Shown in pieces: positions 34,833 through 45,445 of a stretch of 64,000 nt of DNA. Source of the DNA: Siphonodentalium dalli (lineage: Eukaryota; Mollusca; Scaphopoda; Gadilida; Siphonodentaliidae). A program made the translations under genes and the position numbers. Location of the stretch: contig CP136069.1 in assembly GCA_032622095.1 (NCBI GenBank), positions 122,998,126 to 123,062,125 on the forward strand. Direction: 5' to 3'. How positions within the stretch are numbered: the first letter of the stretch is position 1; every line of letters starts with the position of its first letter. Under the pieces are notes generated by a model, which did not search any database, was not told the DNA's origin, and worked only from the letters and a program-made list of their open reading frames with translations.

Positions 34833-36328
34833 GCCCTAATGCACATTCGTAGCTGGCGAGTCCGATTGCTCTGAAAAATCACCCCCGTAGACTTGAGCAA
34901 TCGGGCTCGCGAGTAATATTGCGAAGCTCGATTGCTCGAGCGCATGTGCGGGGGGGGGTCTTACATCAACATGGGACACTCAGACTATATTATCTATACA
35001 AGTGATGTGCATTATGTCCTGAGTTCCCCCGACTTAAGGCTAACCATTTAAACTTGTTTGTGTCTTCTGTGTCTATATATCTGAAAGGTGCTTCACGATT
35101 TCATATATAATTTCCTCAACAGAGATCCTTCGCCTGAATCCAGCCCGAGTCTATTAGAAGGGACATCTATACTACCGGGTTTACCATACACCATATGATT
35201 AGGGGGTGCTGTTCTTCTTTGTTAAATGAACGCCATCTTCTTAGTACACCAAAGCTAAAAGCTAATACTAAACTGACAAACACATATTCTCTATGTCAAC
35301 AACCAGTAATCAAACTAAATGAACTCACATATCGAACTCGGGTCTGGTAACACAAAAAAACAAAACAATTAAAACATATATATACCATCTTGTTATTATA
35401 ATAACGTGTGTAATTGTATGGGGAGAGGGGCTATCTAAGTTGTATAACTTGTGCCCCAATCCCAAACGATACAATAAAATCTGTTTAAACTAAAAACAAA
35501 TCAGTCAAGACTCATCACAATACCGGCGATAGAACTACTTCCGATGTAACAGTTCCTACACAGTGGTCATACTCGTGCATGCTTCTTTCGATTGAACACT
35601 ATTCTCATATAGCTAGACATTGGTCATCAAACCAACTTTTATTTAAAAGGTCACACGTTCGACATACGCTTGAAAGTCGCGTTGTCCTCAGTGTGTAACT
35701 TGCAAAGTCATAACACTAAACGTGCTTAAATATTTATATACTTTAAATATCGTGCTATTACTAATTTTTGTCAGGGACCTGTGATCAGATATTTCGACAA
35801 ATTCAAATATCATATACTGATATATGCTGCGAAAAGACAGTCAAACGACGAGACAACCGATCTATATATTGTATATATACGTCCGTTTCACCCTTCATTT
35901 GTTGAATTCTTATAGCACAATACCATTGTTGCTATCGTTCCCTGAGTTTTGGTAAAGCTCTCCAAGTTCCAAGGAATGTTCAATGTCGCTCAGCGCACTG
36001 GTTGTGTGTCGTGGTCAACACACGCTCAATTGTGATTGCCAGATAATCCCATAGTGTACGGTCAATTGTGCTCTAAGTCGGTCAGAGCATGCAAATAGAT
36101 CTATATACCAGAATAAATGTTGTGTTCGACTCGGTTGATTCTGATAAAGAACTATTCTTATGATCGAACCCTTACTTAGTGACGGTTTGTTAACTTAGGA
36201 AATACTCGGATAAAAATTTCAACAAACGGCTTTGTTGAACTTATGTATCTGAACATTTCCCACCAAGGAATAGGAATTCTGTTCGTCAGTCTGATCGTCT
36301 CTCCTGGTTAATCTATACCATTTATGAA
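34833..36328. other. No supported gene
   Basis: AT-rich unique DNA. A small GAGCAATCGGGCTCGCGAG / CGAGTCCGATTGCTC inverted pair lies at 34857-34920. Confidence 0.5.
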
Positions 36329-36847
36329 CAGGTCAGCCACCTCCTGAATTCAACTATTATAGCTATATATAACTATTATAGTTGAATTTGACAGTGTTAA
36401 ATCCACCAAGTCCCTTTTTTTTTGTGTGGAAACTATGGGATCGCGCATCCGAGTGAACAACCAAATTATACTCGGAGCAACATTACAGCAAATTTTCAGT
36501 CTCCCGATAATAAAAAAATATTTGCAACCTTTTGCCCTGGCTTAATAGACAAGGTTGCCTCTCTAAATGACATTACCATAATTAATGCATGATCACTCAA
36601 TCGGTCATGCATAACACAATTTAGATCAATTGGAATGTACCTTATCATGTGCCATCATGACTAATTTTCCGCACGAATTGAATCATAATATTTCGTCACA
36701 TAAACAAACATGGTACGGATTTATATGACACTGTTTTTAATAATGGTTTTGAAATAAGATGTTAGGTTATACCTCTTATATCGAATTCACAAAACAACGA
36801 TATTCATATTTACCTATTATAGTTGAATTCAGGATGTGCCTGACCTG
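36329..36847 (+). mobile_element. CAGGTCAG-ended DNA element, copy A (519 bp)
   Basis: Terminal inverted repeats of about 34 bp (CAGGTCAG, then CCTGAATTCAACTATTATAG) are flanked by the 5-bp direct repeat ATGAA at 36324-36328 and 36848-36852. The interior aligns in reverse orientation with copy B, including the TTTTTTTGTGTGGAAAC segment and the GGATCGCGCATCCGAGTG segment. A single TTAA at the position where copy B carries the piggyBac-like MITE makes this a natural unfilled site. Confidence 0.85.
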
Positions 36848-39800
36848 ATGAAGTTATTGTCCTATGACGTGTTGGCCCGTGCATTGTCATGCCGTCCTGT
36901 GTTAATATGGGGTTTAAGAAGAGAGTTATTATCAAACTATATGATATGCAGGGGGGGGGTGGTAAACAAATTGCAGGAATGTATGCCGGGGTGGGTGGCC
37001 CGAGGGGCAAAAAACGCGTTTTTTACACCCTCATGCAATTTTTTTACTAAAAACCTTTTGTGCCCTTATATGACATTTGTAACAGTTTAAAACATATTAT
37101 AATAATTTATAACTGCAAAATCACCATACTTATGTTACTGGGACCTCATATGGGCCTTAGGAGAGATGACATTAAGCTATATGGCATGTTGCATATGGGG
37201 CGGTGGGGTGAACAAATTCCTTCCTGACACCCTTCGGAAAGAAGCTTCGTTTCAATGACCAAATGAGCTTGAATCGGCGCTAAATGAAGACTCTGTCTAA
37301 GATCAAAATGTTTGCGAAGTCCAACAAAGGGGGCCACAGGTATCTCCGATGCTGAATATAGAGAGATTCTTTATTGCGAATTGTGAAATTTTGTGTATTC
37401 TGCACAATGACCTAGGTTTACAGATGATCAGCAATTTATAAAACTTTTTTGTTCAATTAAAACAGCTTCGGAAACAGGTTAAACTGTTATTTGAACTAAT
37501 TGAGATAATTCCCAGTCATAAGAGTGATATCAGTAGACTTTTTTAATGAGATTTTAGACCCATTTTAGTGGAAATTTGGGGGGGGGGGTCAATAAATTGG
37601 GACTAAACAATTTTATTTTTTTGCAGGTTTGGGGGTGGTGGGTGCCCGAAAATGCCAGATGCAAAAAAACGGCATACCTTTCCTTCAAACTCAGATTGAT
37701 TCAGTTTGCTTCCGAAAATAACTTCGTAATACACCTCTCGTAAAGTACTGTTTCTTGTCAGCCAATTTGGAGCCGTAATCAAGTCGTGTGCCTGATGTTT
37801 ATTGCCGCCATTTTGATTGAATTGAACCTCTCATCTGTTTGATCATAGTTTTATCCACAATGCTCCTCCCTATACCGATTTTGTAACCCCATTCTCCGAC
37901 AGACAACATTGTTCGACAACGTATCTCTCCATCTGACAAGACGTACCCACATTCCGTCCGTCAGTCCCCATGTACCATCCGTTCTCTTTTCGTTTCAGGG
38001 TAACTTCAGTTCCACTTTTCAGTATATATACGAAATATGATAAAATCGTTTAATGAATTAATGTACCTCGAAATAAAGTCAAATTAAAAATTATTTTCAA
38101 GTCAAAAGATAAATTTTGTAGTTTCTAGCTTTAGTAACATTCCGTCGAAAAATACTTGATATGCTAATGCACGGCTCAAAAACGGACCTACCATGTTGTT
38201 ATAACATTATTAGTTCTCTAAACTTTCCACACAGGAGTGAGACACACGTTCTTTGTTGTTACTCATTCGCAAATGATTATGGGTTTAAAAAGGGTAAAAG
38301 AATGTTTTCAGGGAAAAAAACCAACAAGCACGTCAAGTAGAAAATAGAACGGGAAGAATATTCATCTCTTGGTCTAACATATAAGAACCACAAAAAGTCC
38401 ACTAAATGTTGCTTAGAAAATTAAAATATGATAAAAGCTTCAACCTGTTTTATCTTCCTACATATTCCATGCTACGAATTCATGAGTTTAAGTGAAGTGG
38501 TTCAATTAGAGCGACGAATACTAATTGTGTATAGTTCGGTGTATGTATACATGTAGTTATAACAATGATTGTGATTTTCGGGTGGCTGCTCCATGGGGAA
38601 TCTTGAAGAATTTAACATAAAATTGGCATATTCACACTCTTATATAATTAACTCTGGCATAAATAATCCTGGATACTTTGGTAACTCAATTCTAATGTAG
38701 TCATAATATAGAATTTATTAGTTTAATAGCTTATTACCAATTATGAATATCCGGATGGTATTAATATATGTTATTATAGTGTACTGATATAAGTCTACTT
38801 CGAACCCATGATTATGCTACAAAAACGAAAAACAAATAACCACAATAATTTACTTTCCATGACGATATGCTACTTTAAATGGTTGTATCATTTGTATTTC
38901 GTCCCTCTCACGGGTGCCCTTGCCAATGGCCATACACATGAACACCGAAATCGGGGGAAATTAAAAAAAAATTATTATGTCTTCACGGCTCCTGACACGA
39001 CTTTCATCAACAACAAAGATAACAACAACAAAATGTCTGTTGAAACTTGTTTTGAAGGCACGTTTGTGTTACACATATTTCACTATAAAATTAATTTAAA
39101 AGATAAATGTTCTATCGAAACACATGTAGACATTATAGATGTAATCTAAAATTATAGCAATAATATGTTGACTGATCTGTCTCATTCAAATGATTTAATG
39201 AGGCACCTTATCTTTAATAATATTCAAATCAAGGGAAATAATAACGTAATTTGTGGACACGAAATATTCCGTGTGACTTGCTTCTGAATGTTTAAATCTT
39301 GTTTTTTTTTTCAAAGCACAAAATGCCCAGTTGTAAATGTTCTGACCATATAGATTGTGGTGATGTTGACAGTTTGAAAGCTTGATATAGACACCCCCCC
39401 CCCCCCGAAACGAAGACCCTATATTCGCATCACTGCCCATAACACAACACTAGCGATAAATTCGCATACAGGACCTACCAACATTGCATCATCACAACTA
39501 ATCTACCAGAGTTGGTCAAAGGAAAATGCCTACTTACCATATTTCTGATTTTCAATTAGCTTTTCCACATCACACTATATATCCAGACTATTGAAAGTCA
39601 ACAATTAACAACAAGAATTTTACATCATACTCTTGAACACTTAATACTTATGTATTATGGGTCGATAAGATTAAACGAATTGATTGTGAATTATTCTCGC
39701 ATCCAATCGAAAAATCAGTTTTCAGCAACAAGAATATTAGAGCATAGTCTTCAACGTGTTCAGAACTCTGAAAAAAAATTCACATATCCAACTGTATCCA

Positions 39801-40179
39801 ATCGAAAATTAGAAATCACCAAGAATATTTTAGAACATATATAGTCTTGATGTGTTTCACTTTACTTTGGAAATCATTGTCTTACTGTGACTCACGTCAT
39901 ATATTCCCGACCAATGTGTAAAGCTTAAAGCTGATCGATACCTGTTTGGCAAGGAATGTCGATTGGTCCCATGCACGAGGAACAATATATGCAGATTCTA
40001 AATTATTTACCCCCGTCGTGTCCTGTCGCCTCGACTGCCTTTTGTCTGTCGTCTCATAAATGAACGCAATCATCGAAGTGGGTATACACGCGAACTAACA
40101 TACATTTTATAAAAGCATGTAAAACAACTATCATCAACAAGTACATGTAAAAAAGATAACTTTCGTTCTTAGTTTCATT
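36848..40179. other. No supported gene over ~3.3 kb
   Basis: G tracts at 36951 and 37578 with related flanks. A partial tandem pair (ATATGGGG...G-tract) lies at 36905 and 37195. Otherwise AT-rich. The 113-codon frame at 38808-39149 has no recognised domain. Confidence 0.45.
39604..39862. repeat. ~95-bp degenerate tandem repeat, three units
   Basis: ACAACAAGAAT...CTCTTGAACAC (39604), AGCAACAAGAATATTAGAGCATAG (39724) and TCACCAAGAATATTTTAGAACATA (39817) share a scaffold with (C/T)ATCCAATCGAAAA before the last two. Confidence 0.5.
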
Positions 40180-40188
40180 ATTAATAAC

Positions 40189-40976
40189 GCTGAAGGGGTC
40201 ACTCTCACCAAAACAGTGCTGAAGGGTACACAGGTTTTGAAATCTCATTGTAAATGACGTTCATTTTTCGTATCTGCCATGATTTCTGTTAGAGAATAAT
40301 TGTTTACGTTTCAGTGAACATTAAAGACACGGTTGGCCTTGGCGGTGGGTATGCTGTGAAAATATCTCCACCCGTCAAAAACCGCCACAAACAGAAAGAA
40401 CATCAAAATGTAGATAGACTTTGTCCGTATACAAATAAGAAATATCGCATAAACAGTATGTTATGGTCATATGTTTGACCATTGTTATGTAAACAAACGC
40501 ATAAAAAGTAACTTTTCTGGTGTTTGTTTATATTATGATGGTAAACATAAAGAGCGTTCTTTGTTGGTGAATACCTGATATGGAACTAATAAAGAGCGTT
40601 TATGCCATTTGTGTGTGATTAGCCAGCAGCATTGTGCTGTCTTCTGTAAAACAATCAGGCTCTAGCTTAGGTAAACTATAGTAGGTCTTTATGATAACAT
40701 GCTGTTTACGCGATGGTCGTGGTATATATGAACGAAACTGTATGCGTTTGAATGTTTTTCTGTTTACGGTGTTTGGAACAAATATGAATATTTTCGACAA
40801 TTAAGGCCGCACGTGCCTTTAAAATTAACTGAAACAATGTACTAATGGGCGCCAGACTTTCAGAAACACAGTTTAAGTAACGATGTTAGTGCCATGTACA
40901 CCCTTCATCACATTTTCAAACCATGTGTACCCTTCAGCACTTTTTGGTGAGAGTGACCCCTTCAGCATTAATAACT
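40189..40976. mobile_element. Mutator-like MITE, copy 1, split by another element
   Basis: Termini GCTGAAGGGGTCACTCTCAC / GTGAGAGTGACCCCTTCAGC are perfect inverted repeats. The flanks ATTAATAAC at 40180-40188 and 40977-40985 are exact 9-bp direct repeats. A 9-bp target duplication points to a Mutator-like origin. Removing the TTAA-flanked element leaves about 290 bp that aligns with copy 2. Internal marks are GCTGAAGGGTACACAGG and CTGTTAGAGAAT. Confidence 0.85.
40325..40818 (-). mobile_element. TTAA-flanked element, nested copy (494 bp)
   Basis: It is flanked by TTAA at 40321-40324 and 40819-40822. The ends AGACACGGTTGGCCTT and AAGGCCGCACGTGCCT are imperfect inverted repeats. It is the reverse complement of 16828-17320 along its whole length and contains AACGCTCTTTA-type motifs near 40550 and 40595. 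No coding capacity is seen. The insertion splits Mutator-like copy 1. Confidence 0.85.
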
Positions 40977-40984
40977 CTTCAATA

Positions 40985-41345
40985 ACGAGATTTCGCATAT
41001 TTGTAAAAATTACTTTTGCAGTTGAATTAGTGCCCAAAGTCCAATTAGATACCAAATTGTAATCAAACATGACGGTAAATATTGGAAAAGGTCAAACCAT
41101 TGCAAAATATTCTGAAAATCATATTCAGACTAAACTATTTGAACTTACTACGGGATTAGAGATGTTTGTTGACAAACCAATGTAAGAGTTTTGTTTACAC
41201 ACAATGGTTTCAACACTCAAACTGTCGTTATTTGAGAACGATCAACAATGAAATATAAGAACAAAGTTTATCTGTTTCTCCATGTTATTCTTGGTGGTGA
41301 TGTTTTATAGATTTTATATTCCTTTGCATATTTACCCACTACGAT
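40985..41345 (+). repeat. Dispersed AT-rich repeat, forward copy
   Basis: It matches 30095-30490 in reverse: TTCTTGGTGGTGATGTTTTA and TGCATATTTACCCAC near its right end. It starts immediately after the target duplication of Mutator-like copy 1, so that element inserted at or near its edge. Confidence 0.55.
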
Positions 41346-43248
41346 TGCCTTGGGTACCTTTAAAGCACACGTTACAGGTGTATTTTGTTTCTAGTTCACG
41401 TGCTGATATTCACACAATTGACGACAATGTGTTGTAGCCATTCTTACCTGGTGGTCCTGGTCGGGAACTACAAACTTACCCCTAATTCGTCCAGCTCTCA
41501 CCATTCAACACAATTCAGTAAAATCTATTGCTGATGCACAACTGTTTATTGTAATCGAGCGCACTCTCAACATTTTGATTTGGATCGCACCAGATGATGG
41601 TATACACTCAGAAGTTAACCCTTCAATAAGCCCCGTTCTTCGTTATTCGCCATCGAAAACACCGTGATGGACTGTGACATTCATATCAATGGTATTTTTT
41701 TTTAATTTATCAGAGTTTGGTCAACATATGCATCTTTATTAATCATGGTTGATAAACCTTGGTGGACTGCTTTTGAGACTTCATTGTTTACCTTATGAAT
41801 GTCCTAACATTGACCGTTGAGGTATTGTCACCAATGTGAACAAACATTGCCGCCATTACTGGTTTTGAACGATAATTACCTACCGCTTTGTAAGAAAATG
41901 TCCAATATCTCCCACGAATCCACACGATCGTCGATGTCGCGCTAAATATCCAACAATAAGTGTCACATGATGCACTTAAATGAGTTAACATTATAATATC
42001 ACCTGTTTATGAAGTTGTAAACGACCTTTTCTCTCAACATTCTCTCTCTAAATTCAAAATCATCTTCCCTCCGCATGCGCACTCAGCTTCCAATCCAATA
42101 CTTGAGGATAACCACAATCATTATGCTTTCTCATTTCTCGAATTGTTTTTTATTGCTTTGTCTTTTGTCTTTCTGCTTTGTTTTGTTTGTTTTCTTGGTT
42201 GTAAATTAGCTTATTTTGTATGTGTTCTAGTCTCCTGAGCTTCATATTTTGTATTCCTGTGGAACGACTAAATGCTTGCATATATGTTATGTACTAATGG
42301 GCATTTATAGTTCTGTATTCACTTTGTTTACACGTCTGCAACCCTTGTGGCATTGCATGAAGCTTTTCGTCTAAGGGAAGAAACCAGAACTATTAATACC
42401 GTTGAAATATGTGGCCTGGTCGACCGCCATAAATAATTGTATATTCACCTTCGCCTATTTACAGACATGTTTACACTCACCATCTTCCAGAAACTATACC
42501 GATATGTTGTTTTCTTTTTCAAAAAGTTTACCGCGACACACAATTTCTCAAACGTTTAAATCAAAGACTGCTTCGATGACTCAATGTTGACGAAATCTAA
42601 GTTCCAAATTCACGTATGATAAAATGCCAATGCAGTGCAATTCTCCAACACAGATTACGATATATCCAAACTGACTGCTTCCAATGCTGTTCTGTTCCAC
42701 ACACAAAAAGGTCTTTTTTTCCGGGTTTGAATAATTGATCTCAGCACTTCATGTGTCCTTTGTTGTCACCAGTTCTGATACTCTTTGTTGTCGCTCGCTG
42801 ACATCGCGTCGATATTCAGGTTGTTGTCTTTTATGTTGCATTGAACTTCAAACCGAGAGTTCCTATTAGGCGCACTTTGCTCATTGTCCTATATCCAATA
42901 TATAAATGCAATGTCGTGATATATAGATATGTTGGGCGTGTTATGTTCAGAGACTGTGTGTCCCCTGCCATCGATGATTTGTTTCTGTCTAATACTGCGT
43001 TGTTTCCGAGACCTCTGCATTTAAAGTATGTCTGATGTGTTATTATTGTGGCACTATCCAGTTTATGGTATGACAATAGTGTATGTCAGAGCAGCGTAAG
43101 CACATATCGTATAGGAATAGTACTGGCAACAACTATGTTAAAGTTAGTTAGCCAAATAGGTTATGGTACAGTGGTGTTAATTATTATATCCTAAGCCGTC
43201 AATAGGTTAAACTGATTTAAAATGTGTTATCATAAGTCAATTTGACTA
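41346..43248. other. No supported gene
   Basis: Unique DNA with short frames. GGTACCTTTAAAGCACACG at about 41353 resembles a terminus of the TTAA-flanked elements but has no partner nearby. Confidence 0.45.
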
Positions 43249-43868
43249 AGAGTCCACGAATGCACGTTGATTATATGGGACGTGGCTAGAGGAATAAGAG
43301 TCCGTGAATGCACGTTGATTATATGGGACGTGGCTAGAGGAATAAGAGTCCGTGAATGCACGTTGATTATATGGGACGTGGCTAGAGGAATAAGAGTCCG
43401 TGAATGCACGTTGATTATATGGGACGTGGCTAGAGGAATAAGAGTCCGTGAATGCACGTTGATTATATGGGACGTGGCTAGAGGAATAAGAGTCCGTGAA
43501 TGCACGTTGATTATATGGGACGTGGCTAGAGGAATAAGAGTCCGTGAATGCACGTTGATTATATGGGACGTGGCTAGAGGAATAAGAGTCCGTGAATGCA
43601 CGTTGATTATATGGGACGTGGCTAGAGGAATAAGAGTCCGTGAATGCACGTTGATTATATGGGACGTGGCTAGAGGAATAAGAGTCCGTGAATGCACGTT
43701 GATTATATGGGACGTGGCTAGAGGAATAAGAGTCCGTGAATGCACGTTGATTATATGGGACGTGGCTAGAGGAATAAGAGTCCGTGAATGCACGTTGATT
43801 ATATGGGACGTGGCTAGAGGAATAAGAGTCCGTGAATGCACGTTGATTATATGGGGCGTGGCTAGAGG
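43249..43868. repeat. 48-bp minisatellite, ~13 copies
   Basis: The unit starts GAGTCCGTGAATGCACGTTG and ends GACGTGGCTAGAGGAATAA. Internal units look identical; only the first (GAGTCCACG) and last (GGGGCGTGG) differ, as expected after recent expansion by unequal exchange. Since 48 is a multiple of 3 and the unit lacks stops in several frames, frames of 217-236 codons stay open on both strands (for example LIIWDVARGIRVRECT repeated on +). None shows other evidence of being a gene. Confidence 0.95.
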
Positions 43869-43889
43869 ATCTCTGTTGGGGGACAATGG

Positions 43890-44175
43890 GGGTGTCCAAC
43901 TTGAAATTCCCAACTTACTGCACCCCCTTGAACCAGATCAACGTTCCAAAAATTGCAATTTGCACCCTTACCCTTAGTTTTGGAATATTCCAACTGGTAC
44001 CTCAAGCTTTCCAATTGTTGAACATTTCCAAACCTGACGCCTGACATTAAGGTCATAAATTATTCAATTGATGGCCATTAAAGTCGAACACTTCGATCGA
44101 AAGTAGGCAAATTTACAACTGTTTCCAAAAAAAACATATTTTCAACTGTTGTGTCAACCATGAAATTTCCAACTT
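43890..44175. repeat. AATTTCCAACTG-type dispersed repeat
   Basis: Blocks such as GAAATTCCCAACTTACTG, TTGAACCAGATCAACGTTCC and GGAATATTCCAACTGGTACC recur. The same order (TTGACCCAGATCAAAAGTCC, GGAATTTTCCAACTGATACT) is found at 60345-60470, and looser relatives lie at 31080-31330, 31565-31680 and 54510-54650. It directly follows the 48-bp minisatellite. Confidence 0.55.
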
Positions 44176-44974
44176 GCAAATTAATTTATGGCATATATTT
44201 GCTCGTGTACTTTGAATCGAGCTTCACATTCATCACGTTCTAATCGTGAATAAGCAGAAGAACTGTAACTATGTTACTGTACTCTCGCATGATGGCGTGT
44301 TGTGATACACGCTGGTATGCAAATGACTTCATATCCCTATCGACAAGTAAATTAATTTCGTGAGGTTCATTGGCTCTATGCACATTTTGTTTTTGTGGTT
44401 GGAGTGTAGATTAGTCTGAATATCTTTAATTCTCTGTCAGAGATGTTAATCGGGGGCTCATTGCCTAAAATGTGCAGACATGAACATTATGGACAAGTTG
44501 TGGTATAAAGTGCACATTTTGAAAAACAATGTGGAAGGTATAACAAACAAACTGGATTGTAAACACAAATAAAGATTGCATCGACAGGTCACGCACATCC
44601 TGAATTCAACTATTATAGTTATGTTCAGCTATAATAGGTAAATATGAATATCGTCGTTCTTTTGTGAATTCGATACAAGAGGCATAGCCCAACATCTTAT
44701 TTCAAAAATAAAAATTATTATGATGGCAGTCAACTAACATTCAAATGGTCTAAATTGTGTTATGAATGACCGATTGAGTGATCATGGTAATGCCATTCAG
44801 AAAGACAACCTTGTGTATTAATTAAAATAAGCCCGCGCAAAAGGTTGCAAAACAATTTTTATCAGGAAACTGAAAATTTTCTATAATGTTGCTACGAGTA
44901 TAAATAGGCTGTGCACTCGGATGCGCGATCCCATTGTTTCCACACAAAAAAAAACAGGGAAATGGTTGATTTAA

Positions 44975-45373
44975 CCCTTTCAGTGCCAGGGGCCGATTTT
45001 TTATTTTTTTTGGTTGAATTTGTTTTGGGTATGGTTAAGCATGCTATAGCAAATTTAAAAACAAACTGGATAAAATCTTAGGGACATGTTATAACTCAAA
45101 ACTATCACCAAGTATTCATACTAATAATTTTGATGCCCATGAAAAACGTAAGATTCCCTGGTAAAAAACCTACAAAATAAGTCTGTTAATATAAGAAAAA
45201 ATTATTAAAATTGTAAAAAATTGTAAAAAATAATAACAAATGATAAAAAATTGTTAGGCCAATGCATTCTCTTATATATGCGAGGCGACCTATGGTCGAC
45301 TCGCATATATAAGAGAATGCATTGGCACAGGGTATATGAGTTGATACAAAAATCGGACCTGGCACTGAAAGGG
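44975..45373. mobile_element. piggyBac-like MITE nested in copy B (399 bp)
   Basis: It is flanked by TTAA on both sides (44971-44974, 45374-45377). The ends begin CCCTTTCAGTGCCAGG and finish CCTGGCACTGAAAGGG, extending to about 30 bp of imperfect inverted repeat that includes CCGATTTTT. TTAA targets and CCC-starting termini are hallmarks of the piggyBac superfamily. There is no transposase. A 69-bp palindrome lies at 45258-45326 near the right end. Confidence 0.85.
45258..45326. repeat. 69-bp palindrome (hairpin module), copy 3
   Basis: Identical to copy 2 as far as I can read, although it lies over 14 kb away in an element whose other sequence has diverged. It is preceded by TTAG and followed by ACAGGG. 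Confidence 0.9.
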
Positions 45374-45445
45374 TTAACTTTGTCAAATTGAACTATAATA
45401 GTTAAATATAGCTATAATAGTTGAGTTCAGGATGTGTCTGACCTG

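Larger units (their letters stand above)
44585..45445 (-). mobile_element. CAGGTCAG-ended DNA element, copy B (interrupted)
   Basis: The ends are inverted repeats beginning CAGGTCA, followed by CACATCCTGAATTCAACTAT. The flanks ATCGA (44580-44584) and ATCAA (45446-45450) look like a 5-bp target duplication with one change. Without the piggyBac-like insertion at 44975-45373 and one TTAA it would be about 458 bp, close to copy A. It lies in the opposite orientation to copy A and carries no coding capacity. The superfamily is not assigned. Confidence 0.8.

Noticed and set aside
43249-43868. CRISPR-like array
   Set aside because: Direct repeats abut with no unique spacers, and the DNA is eukaryotic.
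43230-43977. Frames of 217-236 codons on both strands as repeat-protein genes
   Set aside because: All follow from a stop-free 48-bp tandem unit; no non-repeat coding sequence or gene signals accompany them.
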